Assembly (NCBI GenBank): GCA_965267435.1
Contig: OZ253960.1
Span: 5,952,001 to 6,016,000, forward strand
DNA length: 64,000 nt
DNA from: JAWPMT01 sp965267435
GTDB lineage: Bacteria; Bacteroidota; Bacteroidia; Cytophagales; Cyclobacteriaceae
Reading direction: 5' to 3'
Shown here: positions 1 to 8,722 of the stretch, piece by piece
Layout of the letters: the number at the start of each line of letters is the position of its first letter
Numbering within the stretch: position 1 is the first letter of the stretch
Notes under the pieces: generated by a model
What the model saw: only the letters and a program-made list of their open reading frames with translations
The model's database searches: none
Told to the model about the DNA's origin: nothing
Program-made: the position numbers and the translations under genes

Positions 1-18
1 CTTATCATATTCTGTGAA

Positions 19-48
19 AGGCTGATATCTCGATATCGGCCTTTTTTT
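19..48 (+). terminator. Rho-independent terminator of an upstream gene
   Basis: A ten-pair stem (one G-U pair) with a CTCG tetraloop is followed directly by seven T residues. It lies just before the first gene, so it probably ends a + strand gene that lies left of the window. Confidence 0.8.
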
Positions 49-72
49 ATTTCATTGGCTAACAATTGAGAA

Positions 73-792
73 GTGTCCAATACAGATTACAACCATCGAG
101 TGAAACCACTGTTGAAAATTGCAGCGGTTTGCTCCTTCCTCGGGGCGACGACTACGGCATTGTTGATATTTCTGCCTAATCCGGAGGCGGCGGATTTCGA
201 AGCGCGGGTCCTCCTCTATCAAAATCCTCTGCACCTCTCTAAGCTGTGGATCCTTTTCATACATCCGCAAGTCAACTTTCTGGCGTCAGTCGGTATCGCT
301 TTTCTGCTATTCAGAAAGTATTCGTGGCAAATAGTCATTGGTACGCTTTTTCTCCTACTTTGGGCCTTTACAGAGATGTCACAACAGGCGCTGCTTATCG
401 ACGCCCTTAATCAGATGTGGAGACCAGGATATATGACCGCCGATGACGAGGCGGTGAAAGAGATGTTTCGGACGCTGATGACGGCGGCGGTGGGCATTTC
501 GGATAGCAAGTACTTTCTCGTGGTTTACGGATTTGGGTTGGGCAGTTTCATTTATGGGCTAGCATTCGTACAGGAAGATGGGCTGCCCAAGTGGATTGGG
601 ATATCACTGCTCTTCATCGGCACGCTGAGTCTTCTGTCCTTCGCCAGGTACTACCTCGGTGCCACATCATTGAATGGCGTCGTGAACTGGTGCTACGAAT
701 GGGTCTACTCCTATTTGCAACCACTGGTGAGAGTGGCGATAGGTGTTTGGATCCTGCATGAGGCAGGTAGCCGCAAAGTGCTTACCGACTGA
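73..792 (+). CDS. Hypothetical multi-pass membrane protein
   Basis: The 239-residue product has about six hydrophobic stretches, near residues 13-33, 57-78, 83-100, 145-165, 170-190 and 215-232. It is therefore an inner-membrane protein. I recognise no family motif. The frame opens with a GTG codon; no ATG fits better, because the first hydrophobic segment starts soon after. It follows a terminator and precedes an MFS transporter by 57 bases, so the two may be co-transcribed. The function is unknown. Confidence 0.6.
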   Translation: MSNTDYNHRVKPLLKIAAVCSFLGATTTALLIFLPNPEAADFEARVLLYQNPLHLSKLWILFIHPQVNFLASVGIAFLLFRKYSWQIVIGTLFLLLWAFTEMSQQALLIDALNQMWRPGYMTADDEAVKEMFRTLMTAAVGISDSKYFLVVYGFGLGSFIYGLAFVQEDGLPKWIGISLLFIGTLSLLSFARYYLGATSLNGVVNWCYEWVYSYLQPLVRVAIGVWILHEAGSRKVLTD

Positions 793-849
793 CATTCGGT
801 TACGGTCGAGGCCACTTGTGCAGGTTATCTATTTCCTATACCGACCTAG

Positions 850-2439
850 ATGCCCTACATTGTCTGGAATTCACACAGACCTGCCATCTTGTCGACTGTT
901 TCGCAACATCAATTTCCGCTTAATTGTGCCACCGGACGATGGACGCTCGCAGCCACCATCATTGCGTCGAGTATGGCCTTCATTGACGCCACGGCGCTCA
1001 ATGTCATCCTGCCATCACTGCAATCCGATCTGGGTGCCAGCGCCAGTGATCTTTTTTGGGTACTGAATAGCTACCTGCTCATGCTGGCGGCCCTGATTAT
1101 TGTCGGGGGAAGTTTGGGAGACAGCCTGGGTAGGGTGAAAGTCTTTCAAGGGGGTATCCTGGTTTTTACGATTGGCTCTCTGCTGTGCGGATTTGCACAG
1201 GACATCACGCAGTTGATCATTTACCGGTGCGTGCAGGGTGTGGGCGGCGCCTTCATGATCCCTGGATCGCTGGCCATCATATCGGCGACTTTCAAGAAGG
1301 AGGAAAAGGGCAAGGCGATTGGAAGTTGGTCATCAGCGACTACCATCGTTACGATTTCAGGCCCGGTCTTAGGAGGTGCTTTAGCCAGCATGGGCCTATG
1401 GAGGGCTATCTTCTTTATTAACGTACCTCTGGGGATTGCCTCTCTGATGGTACTGCAATGGAAGGTGCCTGAGAGTAAAGATCCCGAAGCACACAAGGTG
1501 GATTGGCTGGGGGCGCTACTGCTGACTTTAAGCTTGATGGCCTTGAATTTCGGCTTGCTCGAGATGCCAGAATGGACTTGGCGCCATCCCTATGTTTTTG
1601 GTTCATTGATTTTCGGTGTCGTCTTCTTTGCTGCTTTCTTGAGAGTGGAGTCAAAAAGGACATGGGCGATGGTTCCTCTGGGATTATTTCGTGATCGGAT
1701 ATTTTCCGGGATCAACCTCCTGACCTTCTTTCTGTATGCTGCTCTCGCAGGGGTGATGCTCTTCCTATCGCTCAATCTGATACAAATACAGGGTTTCACA
1801 GAACTAGAGGCGGGGCTGACGTTTCTGCCTTTTTCAGTGTTGATGGTTTTCCTTGCGCCAGTCGCTGGCAGATTAACTGACAAATACGGCGCCCGTCAGT
1901 TTCTAATAGTTGGCCCGACATTGGCAGGAATCGGTTTTCTCATGCTGGGAAACGTGGGGATGACAGGAGGTCCCAGGGACTATTGGACTACTTTCTTCCC
2001 TGGTTTCATGGTCTTTGCATTGGGGATGGCTATCACAGTTGTGCCGCTGACGACCGCCGTCATGAATGCTGTGAGTGATCAGCAGTCGGGCGTTGCGTCG
2101 GGAGTGAATAACAGCGTCACGCGCCTTGCTGCATCTTTTATGAACGCCGCTCTTGGGGTATTGGTGGTCTCGCTCTTTCTGGTCTATGTCCAAAACCAGG
2201 TGGAGACGATGGACCTGACGCCAGATCAGATCAGTCAGGTACTCGAAGAGGGCCGCAACCTCGGTGAAGCAAAGCCACCGCCGGAGTTAAGCCAAGTTCA
2301 GCAACAAGCTGTCTCCACGATCTTCCGAGACGGCTTCATCAACGTGTATCGGATCGTCGCCTTATTCTCCGCAGCCCTGGCTTTCCTCTCAGCGATCATT
2401 GCTGTATTCACCATGCGGACGCGCAAGGCAAAGGAGTGA
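850..2439 (+). CDS. MFS transporter, DHA2 (14-TMS drug:H+ antiporter) family
   Basis: The 529-residue protein has the length and hydrophobic pattern of 14-helix EmrB/QacA-type exporters. The first helix carries FIDATALNVILPSL, matching the DHA2 motif around the charged residue of helix 1. GDSLGRVKVF matches the loop 2-3 motif A of the major facilitator superfamily. GPVLGGAL resembles the antiporter motif C in helix 5. It probably expels small hydrophobic or amphipathic compounds with proton exchange; the substrate cannot be told. About 30 residues precede helix 1, so a later start is possible. No EmrA-type membrane-fusion partner is nearby. It converges on the M24 peptidase with 11 bases between the genes. 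Confidence 0.85.
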   Translation: MPYIVWNSHRPAILSTVSQHQFPLNCATGRWTLAATIIASSMAFIDATALNVILPSLQSDLGASASDLFWVLNSYLLMLAALIIVGGSLGDSLGRVKVFQGGILVFTIGSLLCGFAQDITQLIIYRCVQGVGGAFMIPGSLAIISATFKKEEKGKAIGSWSSATTIVTISGPVLGGALASMGLWRAIFFINVPLGIASLMVLQWKVPESKDPEAHKVDWLGALLLTLSLMALNFGLLEMPEWTWRHPYVFGSLIFGVVFFAAFLRVESKRTWAMVPLGLFRDRIFSGINLLTFFLYAALAGVMLFLSLNLIQIQGFTELEAGLTFLPFSVLMVFLAPVAGRLTDKYGARQFLIVGPTLAGIGFLMLGNVGMTGGPRDYWTTFFPGFMVFALGMAITVVPLTTAVMNAVSDQQSGVASGVNNSVTRLAASFMNAALGVLVVSLFLVYVQNQVETMDLTPDQISQVLEEGRNLGEAKPPPELSQVQQQAVSTIFRDGFINVYRIVALFSAALAFLSAIIAVFTMRTRKAKE

Positions 2440-2450
2440 GCCTTTCTCTA

Positions 2451-3809
2451 CTACTTGTTTGGAGCTAGGGCCCGAGGAATGGTCATCAACTCCACCTGTC
2501 GGCCATCGATGTAGGTGACGTTTTCACCATCGAAGAAGGCATCTTCTTCCAACATGATACGGATCTCTTTGTCCCACTCTTCGAGGTACACACCAGCGTT
2601 GAGCTCTATGGAGTACGCGGTGTTGGCGTACAGCGGATAGTCTCCCTTTCCGGGAACGCCTCCTTGCTGGTCCCAAAGTCCAATCGTGGGACCGGCACCG
2701 TGCCCGTGATAGCCAATAGGGTGCGTGTATATGACGCCCTTTAGACCTGCACCCTCACAGTCCTGCAGTGCGGCACTTAGGATCTCATTTCCAGAGCGAC
2801 CTTCTATGAAGTTTTGTGTTAGCATATCCTGCACCTGATTCCCCTTTTTGAATGCCTCCTTCAGGAATATTGGCGCTTCGCTTTCGCCAGCTTTGAGTAC
2901 GTAAGCGTGTTGCTGCGTATCCGTGTTGAGGCGGAGGTATGTGATCCCAAAATCTACATGCAACAGATCTCCAGGCAAGATCATCTGTTGCTCTGGTCGA
3001 TCGGAAAATGAGCGCAGGTGCTCGGATGACTCCGGGTCTTTTCTTTGGATGGCAACAGAAGGATGGAACCAAGCTGTGAAACCTAGCTCTCGGATGCGGT
3101 CGCGGTACCACCATACGACATCATCGGTCGTGGTCACTCCCGGCTGTATGACCTTTTCGGAGAATCCTTCGGCAATGATTTGATGAGCCATTCTCACGAT
3201 CTGACGATAGACTACCATCTCCGAGGGCGTGCGGGTTTCCAGCCAGCCAATGGCCAGATCATCGGCACCTACCACTCGCTTTTGCCAACTTGAAGGTAGC
3301 ACAGCCATCAGTTGGTCGTAGTGCGTTGCAGATAGCCCATCTGCCAGGGCGAAGGTCTTCGACTTGTTGACGCCGATTTTTTGCGGATTCTTTTCCCTGA
3401 TCATGTCGCTGAGGGCCTTCCACTGATTGGGTTGCTCCTCTTTGTCCCAGGCTTTGATAAAGAGCTTGCCGACGCTATAGCGAGCCATGGCAAATGTCTC
3501 AAGCGGCAGGTTACCCCCGGGATCATAGATTACCAGCATGGTTGTACGTCGAGCAGACTGCCAGGTGGAGGGTAGGAAAGTCTTGAGGACTGGATCTTCG
3601 TTGTATTCTCGAGAGATGATCACCCACATGTCAATACCGGCACGGCGCATTAGGCCAGGCAGGACGGTCTGCACTCTTTCTTCTAACCACGAGTCGATGA
3701 CGGCGGCTCGTTCGCGCATATTGAGGGTCTTAGGGAAATAGGAGTTTTGTGACAATGCACCGAAGACGATCATCTGCGAGATGATCGCGTAGCTAAGTAG
3801 TTTTTTCAT
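2451..3809 (-). CDS. Secreted M24-family metallopeptidase (Xaa-Pro aminopeptidase-like)
   Basis: The 452-residue protein begins with a signal peptide-like segment (MKKLLSYAIISQMIVFGALS). It has a creatinase-like N-terminal region and a C-terminal pita-bread catalytic domain. Five likely metal ligands are visible in order: Asp in HVDFGI, Asp in RLNTDTQQH, His in YHGHGAGP, Glu in SIELN and Glu near IMLEEDAFF. M24 enzymes cleave N-terminal residues, often before proline, using two divalent metals. Export suggests a role in periplasmic or extracellular peptide breakdown. The gene stands alone, convergent with the MFS gene. Confidence 0.85.
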   Translation of the reverse strand: MKKLLSYAIISQMIVFGALSQNSYFPKTLNMRERAAVIDSWLEERVQTVLPGLMRRAGIDMWVIISREYNEDPVLKTFLPSTWQSARRTTMLVIYDPGGNLPLETFAMARYSVGKLFIKAWDKEEQPNQWKALSDMIREKNPQKIGVNKSKTFALADGLSATHYDQLMAVLPSSWQKRVVGADDLAIGWLETRTPSEMVVYRQIVRMAHQIIAEGFSEKVIQPGVTTTDDVVWWYRDRIRELGFTAWFHPSVAIQRKDPESSEHLRSFSDRPEQQMILPGDLLHVDFGITYLRLNTDTQQHAYVLKAGESEAPIFLKEAFKKGNQVQDMLTQNFIEGRSGNEILSAALQDCEGAGLKGVIYTHPIGYHGHGAGPTIGLWDQQGGVPGKGDYPLYANTAYSIELNAGVYLEEWDKEIRIMLEEDAFFDGENVTYIDGRQVELMTIPRALAPNK

Positions 3810-3884
3810 GCTCAGAGAATTCTCCTTCCAAAATAATCAAGAACGAGCGCTGCTACCAAAGATTTCGTACAGTCGGTTCGGGGA

Positions 3885-4466
3885 TTATTCGGACATCCTT
3901 TGACGTGTCCAATCATCCAGTTGTTCACGGATGTAGGTCGTTATCGCGTCCAAACCGGTGTACTCAGAGCCGTAGTCCAGATTGAAGCCATAGTCAAAAT
4001 GCCCCGGGTTGTCACCCTGAACGTGCTGCAGCAGTGTCTCCAATTTGTCGAGGGCCTTGGCGAGTTTTGCTTCGGGAGTCACCACCTGATCGTACTCATC
4101 CCAGATATCAAGGAACTCCTCACGCATGTCCATCGGCAGGGGTGCCAATATCTTTTGGAAGTCTGAGCGCTCTTGCTCGTTTTTGTTCTGAGTCGGATCC
4201 TGATGGATGGCTGGGATGTCACCGCCGATGATCTCCCCCATATCATGTATCAAGAGCATTTTCAGCAGTTTGACAAGATCAATATTGGGGTAGTATCGGG
4301 AGAGTAGCAAAGCCAGTAGGCAGAGACGCCAGGTGTGTTCCGCGACACTTTCATGTCGTCCCGTGGAGCTGTGTGCGCTCCGGGTTGTGCTCTTGAGCTG
4401 CTCAGCGATCTTCAAAAATTCTATGATCCCGTCCAGTTCCCGCCTTACGTCATCGTTGATGGCCAT
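3885..4466 (-). CDS. HD-domain phosphohydrolase, YfbR-like 5'-nucleotidase family
   Basis: From the ATG at 4466 the protein has 193 residues. It carries the HD signature: ESVAEHTWR, then LLIHDMGEI with the His-Asp pair, and a later Asp region. YfbR-like HD enzymes remove phosphate from (deoxy)nucleoside monophosphates with a divalent metal. The frame stays open upstream to 4622, but that part runs into the promoter of the divergent cbs gene and looks non-coding, so the shorter start is preferred. The exact substrate is not certain. Confidence 0.8.
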   Translation of the reverse strand: MAINDDVRRELDGIIEFLKIAEQLKSTTRSAHSSTGRHESVAEHTWRLCLLALLLSRYYPNIDLVKLLKMLLIHDMGEIIGGDIPAIHQDPTQNKNEQERSDFQKILAPLPMDMREEFLDIWDEYDQVVTPEAKLAKALDKLETLLQHVQGDNPGHFDYGFNLDYGSEYTGLDAITTYIREQLDDWTRQRMSE

Positions 4467-4564
4467 TGCTATCAAAGATAGCCAGAGGAGAGCCATCAAT
4501 GCGGCCGTACCTTCAATCGATGGGGCAAGTCCTTGAGCATCACATAACCATAGCATACAAAAAC

Positions 4565-4594
4565 TTTTTTCACGAGGTGATTGTACTAGCTTTG
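4565..4594 (+). promoter_or_regulatory. Candidate Bacteroidota promoter for cbs
   Basis: TAGCTTTG at 4587-4594 matches the Bacteroidota -7 element TAnnTTTG exactly. A T-rich tract near 4565-4570, about 20 bases upstream, fits the weak -33 element. The start codon of cbs lies 28 bases downstream. Confidence 0.5.
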
Positions 4595-4622
4595 TGCTAT
4601 CAATTTTTCCTGACAATCCCAC

Positions 4623-5996
4623 ATGAAATATTATAACTCCATCGTCGACACTATTGGCGATACCCCATTGGTGAAACTCAATAAAGTGACGGAGGGCATC
4701 AAAGGAACCGTCCTCGTGAAGGTAGAGTACTTCAATCCTGGCAACTCCGTAAAAGACCGGATTGCGCTCAAAATGATTGAGGATGCGGAGAAGGAAGGCA
4801 AGCTGAAGCCTGGAGGTACGATCATCGAAGGGACATCAGGAAATACGGGTATGGGACTGGCCCTCGTCGCAATCGGAAAGGGCTACAAGTGCATATTCAC
4901 CCTGGCCGACAAACAGTCACAAGAGAAGATCGATATACTCCGGGCAGTGGGCGCTGAGGTGATCGTTTGCCCTACCAACGTGGAACCCGAGGACCCACGA
5001 TCTTATTACTCCGTGGCGAAGAAGCTCAATGCGGACATTCCCAACTCCTTCTATCCCAACCAGTACGACAACATCTCGAATACTGAGGCCCACTACGAAA
5101 CTACAGGGCCGGAGATCTGGCGCGATACCGAAGGGAAGATCACGCACTATGCAGCGGGTATGGGGACCGGGGGTACGATCAGTGGAACCTCGAGGTACCT
5201 GAAGGAGCAAAATCCAAATATCCTGACCGTGGGGATCGATACCTATGGATCAGTATTCAAGAAATACAAGGAGACAGGCGTCTTCGATGAAAATGAAGTA
5301 TATCCCTATCTGACGGAGGGGATTGGTGAGGACATCCTGCCCAAGAACGTAGATTTCGGTCAGGTAGATCACATTGTCAAAGTAACGGACAAGGACTCCG
5401 CCATCATGACCAGAGTGCTGGCCAGGGAAGAGGGTCTTTTCATCGGGTGGTCCTGCGGGTCTGCTGTATATGGCGCGCTGGAGTACGCTCGAGAGCATCT
5501 CAAGGAAGACGACGTCATGGTCATCATCCTGCCCGATCACGGCACGCGGTACCTAGGCAAGGTCTACAATGACAACTGGATGAAAGATCATGGCTTCCTG
5601 GAGTCAAGGAAATTTGCCACTGCCAAGGACATCATCGAGCACCGCAATGGCACGAGCCAGCTGCACACCATCCCCAAGGACATGAAGGTAGGAGATGCCA
5701 TTCTCAAAATGAGTGAGAATGGAATTGACCAGGTTCCGGTCGTTGATGGCAATCATTTTGTCGGAAGTTTGTCAGACACCAAAGTGCTCAAGAGCTTGCT
5801 GGAAAACCCCGAATTGAAGAACCAGCCGGTGGCAGAGATCATGGACCCGTCCTTCCAATTCGTCGGCATGGACAACACCATTGATGTATTGTCTTCCCTC
5901 ATCAACAAGGAAAACAAAGCCCTTCTGGTCCGAGACGAGCAGCGCAAAGTGCATATTATCACACAAAGCGACCTGTTGGTAGCGATCACAAACTGA
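4623..5996 (+). CDS. cbs: Cystathionine beta-synthase with C-terminal CBS-domain pair
   Basis: The 457-residue protein belongs to PLP fold type II. The Schiff-base lysine is K44 in PGNSVKDR. The substrate loop EGTSGNTGMG lies near residues 69-78, and the PLP-phosphate loop GTGGTISG near 180. From about residue 335 there is a tandem CBS-motif region (GIDQVPVVDG, then ENKALLVRDEQ), which in homologues binds adenosyl ligands and regulates the enzyme. The reaction condenses serine with homocysteine to cystathionine. Without the CBS pair it could be read as a cysteine synthase, but length and architecture favour cystathionine beta-synthase. A strong terminator follows. Confidence 0.85.
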   Translation: MKYYNSIVDTIGDTPLVKLNKVTEGIKGTVLVKVEYFNPGNSVKDRIALKMIEDAEKEGKLKPGGTIIEGTSGNTGMGLALVAIGKGYKCIFTLADKQSQEKIDILRAVGAEVIVCPTNVEPEDPRSYYSVAKKLNADIPNSFYPNQYDNISNTEAHYETTGPEIWRDTEGKITHYAAGMGTGGTISGTSRYLKEQNPNILTVGIDTYGSVFKKYKETGVFDENEVYPYLTEGIGEDILPKNVDFGQVDHIVKVTDKDSAIMTRVLAREEGLFIGWSCGSAVYGALEYAREHLKEDDVMVIILPDHGTRYLGKVYNDNWMKDHGFLESRKFATAKDIIEHRNGTSQLHTIPKDMKVGDAILKMSENGIDQVPVVDGNHFVGSLSDTKVLKSLLENPELKNQPVAEIMDPSFQFVGMDNTIDVLSSLINKENKALLVRDEQRKVHIITQSDLLVAITN

Positions 5997-6078
5997 TAGC
6001 AAATCAGTTGCGAAATGCCCTGAAAGTAGGTATATTCGTTTAGTTAATTCAAAATTTAATCAAACTCTTTGCTTGCAA

Positions 6079-6108
6079 ATCCTCTCCCACTGGGGGGAGG
6101 ATTTTTTT
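6079..6108 (+). terminator. Rho-independent terminator after cbs
   Basis: A ten-pair stem (one G-U) with an ACTG loop between 6079 and 6102 is followed by seven T residues. It lies 82 bases after the cbs stop codon. Confidence 0.85.
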
Positions 6109-6110
6109 AT

Positions 6111-6228
6111 TGGGAGCAGCCAGTGTCGTCGTACTACTCTGGAGGCCTGCCGGCTCTCACCTTTATCTGCGGCCCCGCAAGCCAGCGCCCGGGCCACGCC
6201 GGATACCGGTTCCATCCGGGCTAGAGGC
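6111..6228 (-). repeat. Dispersed intergenic repeat, copy A
   Basis: Read on the minus strand, this GC-rich stretch aligns with 20716-20853. Both start with TAGCCCGGAT and share a GCGTGGCC block. Both contain AGCCGGCAGGCC-x-CCAGAG and end with CTGGCTGCTCC. The middle parts differ. It sits between the cbs terminator and a small membrane protein gene and has no credible coding frame. Confidence 0.6.
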
Positions 6229-6322
6229 GGGAGGCATCCCTTCGAATCAAGCTGTTCAGTCCACTATCCCCAACTGTATCCGGTAAAATGCCGTCTTTAT
6301 AAGTAGACAAACACCCCAAGAC

Positions 6323-6532
6323 ATGGCATTTTTTGAAGATTACAAATGGAACCAGTTCACGAAAGGTAAGTCCCGCAAGTTCACCTTTCGACAGTCGATG
6401 GAGCGAAAAATGATGGCATTGCAGGCCAGATCATTTCAGCAACGATCACGGGAAAACAAGAAGGTCGGCAGCATACTGATGGCGTCGATTTTGATCGCTT
6501 TTTCTTTGATAGTGGCGTTATTGGTTGTGTAG
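6323..6532 (+). CDS. Small hypothetical single-pass membrane protein
   Basis: The 69-residue product has a very basic N-terminal half, rich in Lys, Arg and Gln, and one hydrophobic helix at about residues 48-68. The charge pattern suggests a C-terminal anchor with a cytoplasmic basic head. I do not recognise a family. It stands alone between the repeat and the S9 peptidase. The open frame, start codon and clear helix make it a likely real gene. Confidence 0.55.
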   Translation: MAFFEDYKWNQFTKGKSRKFTFRQSMERKMMALQARSFQQRSRENKKVGSILMASILIAFSLIVALLVV

Positions 6533-6610
6533 TAGGACGGGAGTTGGCAATAAACACCTTGGCGTTAGCCTCAGTTTGCGAATGTCTCCAAACTTTCCAT
6601 TTTGAGGGAT

Positions 6611-6635
6611 AATGACTAAATTCTATCTAGTCATT
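6611..6635 (+). promoter_or_regulatory. Perfect inverted repeat upstream of the S9 peptidase gene
   Basis: AATGACTA and TAGTCATT form an eight-base perfect inverted repeat with a nine-base spacer, 32 bases before the start codon. No T run follows, so it is not a terminator. It could be an operator for a dimeric regulator or a 5' UTR hairpin; no regulator gene lies beside it. Confidence 0.3.
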
Positions 6636-6666
6636 GACTGCTTATACTACTTAACGCCCAATACCG

Positions 6667-8688
6667 ATGAAACATCTACTTGGAGGTCTTCTCCTTTTCA
6701 CTTCCTTTGCCAGTTACTCTCAAGACAAAATGCGACTATCACTCGAGCACTATGGTGACTACGAGTGGGCATCCAATCCGAGGCTATCTCCCAGTGGTCA
6801 GGATATCCTGTATTCCCGGACATGGATCAACATGGTTGATGATAAGCGCGAAACGGACCTATGGACGATGAGAGCGGATGGTTCTATGAATCGCTTTTTT
6901 CTGCATGGCTCCAATGGGTTATGGTCCCCGGACGGTACCAAGGTGGCTTTTACAAAGGAGGGAGAACCTCAGGGCACCCAGATTTTCGTGAAGTATCTCG
7001 GAGTAGACGGTGAGCCTACACAGATCACCAAGTTGGAAAAGTCTCCATCTAACATCGAATGGTCCCCAGATGGTAAATTCATCGCCTTCACCATGCATGT
7101 AGATGCGAAGCCAGCTTTGAAACCAATGGGAGTGCCTGATGCACCCAAAGGCGCGAAATGGACCAAGGCCCCACGTGTAATTGATCAGATGGATTATAGC
7201 CAGGACCGTGTGGGTTTCCTGGATCGAGGATTTAGACAGATCTTCGTTGTGCCGTCAGATGGCGGTACTTCGCGTCAGGTCACCACAGGAGAGTGGGATG
7301 TCTCCAATGGCATTACCTGGACACGTGACAGTAAGAGCCTCCTTTTTAGCAGCTACCGGGAGCCAGATTCCGACTATGAGAGGGAGCAAGCCAATCTGTA
7401 CACGGTGAATATCCAGACTGCTAAAATCGATGAACTTACATCTCGACAGGGAGCCGAATATGCTCCCAGGGTGTCTCCAGATGGATCAAAGGTGGCGTTT
7501 GTGGGCTCTATATGGACCGAGAACTTCTATCACGACCGCAAGATGTACATCATGAATGCCGATGGATCGGGAATAAAGGAAGTGACCAAGAGCCTCGACC
7601 AAACCCCGGGTTCAGCCACCTGGTCTGAGGATGGGTCCGGTGTCTACTTCAACGTACGAGAGTTCGGGCAAAGCAATGTGTATTTTACCGATGTACGTGG
7701 GAAAGTGAAGAAAATCACCTCGGGCAATCATATGTTGTCATTGAGTGACATCGCCGGTGGTCGGGCAGTGGCCACCTGGAGCGACCCTCACAATCCATCG
7801 GACATCACCACTTTCCCGCTAAATGCTCCTGCCGACATTCAAAAATTGACGTCGCTTAACGACGATATCTTCTACAATGTGGAGTTGGGCGAAGTCGAGG
7901 AGATCACTTACAAGTCTGTCGATGGCAAGGAGATCCAAGGCTGGATCGTGAAGCCCCCAGAGTTCGATCCCACTAAGCAATATCCTTTGGTGCTTCGTAT
8001 CCATGGAGGCCCTCACGGCATGTATCATGTAGGCTTCAATTACAACTTCCAGCTGCATGCAGCACAGGACCAGGTAGTACTATATACCAACCCCAGGGGC
8101 TCTACAGGCTATGGTTATGAGTTTGCCAACGCCATTCAGAATGCCTACCCAGGCAATGATTATGATGACTTGATGGCTGGTGTAGACGAAGTGATTGATC
8201 GAGGGTATATCGACGAGAGTAGGGTGTACGTCTATGGCGGCAGTGGGGGCGGAGTGCTTACCAGTTGGATTGTGGGACAAACGGATCGTTTTGCGGCGGC
8301 ATCGGTCAATTATCCGGTCACCAATTGGTTCTCATTTGTGGGCACAACCGATGGTCCAGGGTGGTATTACAATTTTGAGAAATATCCATGGGAGGACCCG
8401 TCGGAGCACATCAAGCGATCTCCGCTTATGTATGTGGGAAATGTGAAGACTCCCACAATGCTAATGTGTGGTGAGAACGATCTGAGGACGCCAATTTCTC
8501 AAACTGAAGAATACTACCAGGCGCTCAAGATGAACAAAGTGCCTACGGTCATGGTGCGCTTCAATGAGGAGTTTCACGGTACTGGAAGTAAGCCATCCAA
8601 TTTCCTGCGAACACAAGGATACCTGAATGCGTGGTTTGATAAGCACTCGGTCAAGAAGGACTTGTCAACCAAGGTGGTGACGGAATGA
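6667..8688 (+). CDS. Secreted S9-family serine peptidase (acylaminoacyl-peptidase-like)
   Basis: The 673-residue protein starts with a signal peptide ending near YSQ. A WD40/TolB-like beta-propeller fills roughly residues 30-400, with repeats such as SPSGQDILYS, SPDGTKVAFT and SPDGKFIAFT. The alpha/beta-hydrolase domain follows. The likely catalytic triad is S526 in GGSGGGVL, D605 in GENDLRTP and H637 in EEFHGTG. S9 enzymes cut short peptides after proline or release acylated residues; the propeller restricts access to small substrates. It is probably periplasmic and peptide-scavenging. It converges on the next gene. Confidence 0.9.
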   Translation: MKHLLGGLLLFTSFASYSQDKMRLSLEHYGDYEWASNPRLSPSGQDILYSRTWINMVDDKRETDLWTMRADGSMNRFFLHGSNGLWSPDGTKVAFTKEGEPQGTQIFVKYLGVDGEPTQITKLEKSPSNIEWSPDGKFIAFTMHVDAKPALKPMGVPDAPKGAKWTKAPRVIDQMDYSQDRVGFLDRGFRQIFVVPSDGGTSRQVTTGEWDVSNGITWTRDSKSLLFSSYREPDSDYEREQANLYTVNIQTAKIDELTSRQGAEYAPRVSPDGSKVAFVGSIWTENFYHDRKMYIMNADGSGIKEVTKSLDQTPGSATWSEDGSGVYFNVREFGQSNVYFTDVRGKVKKITSGNHMLSLSDIAGGRAVATWSDPHNPSDITTFPLNAPADIQKLTSLNDDIFYNVELGEVEEITYKSVDGKEIQGWIVKPPEFDPTKQYPLVLRIHGGPHGMYHVGFNYNFQLHAAQDQVVLYTNPRGSTGYGYEFANAIQNAYPGNDYDDLMAGVDEVIDRGYIDESRVYVYGGSGGGVLTSWIVGQTDRFAAASVNYPVTNWFSFVGTTDGPGWYYNFEKYPWEDPSEHIKRSPLMYVGNVKTPTMLMCGENDLRTPISQTEEYYQALKMNKVPTVMVRFNEEFHGTGSKPSNFLRTQGYLNAWFDKHSVKKDLSTKVVTE

Positions 8689-8722
8689 GAAACTGAATTC
8701 CATAAGGCCGCTGCCAATGTGG

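Noticed and set aside
4467..4622. Longer N-terminus of the HD-domain protein.
   Set aside because: It would cover the promoter of the divergent cbs gene and adds a cysteine/tryptophan-rich stretch unlike the family.
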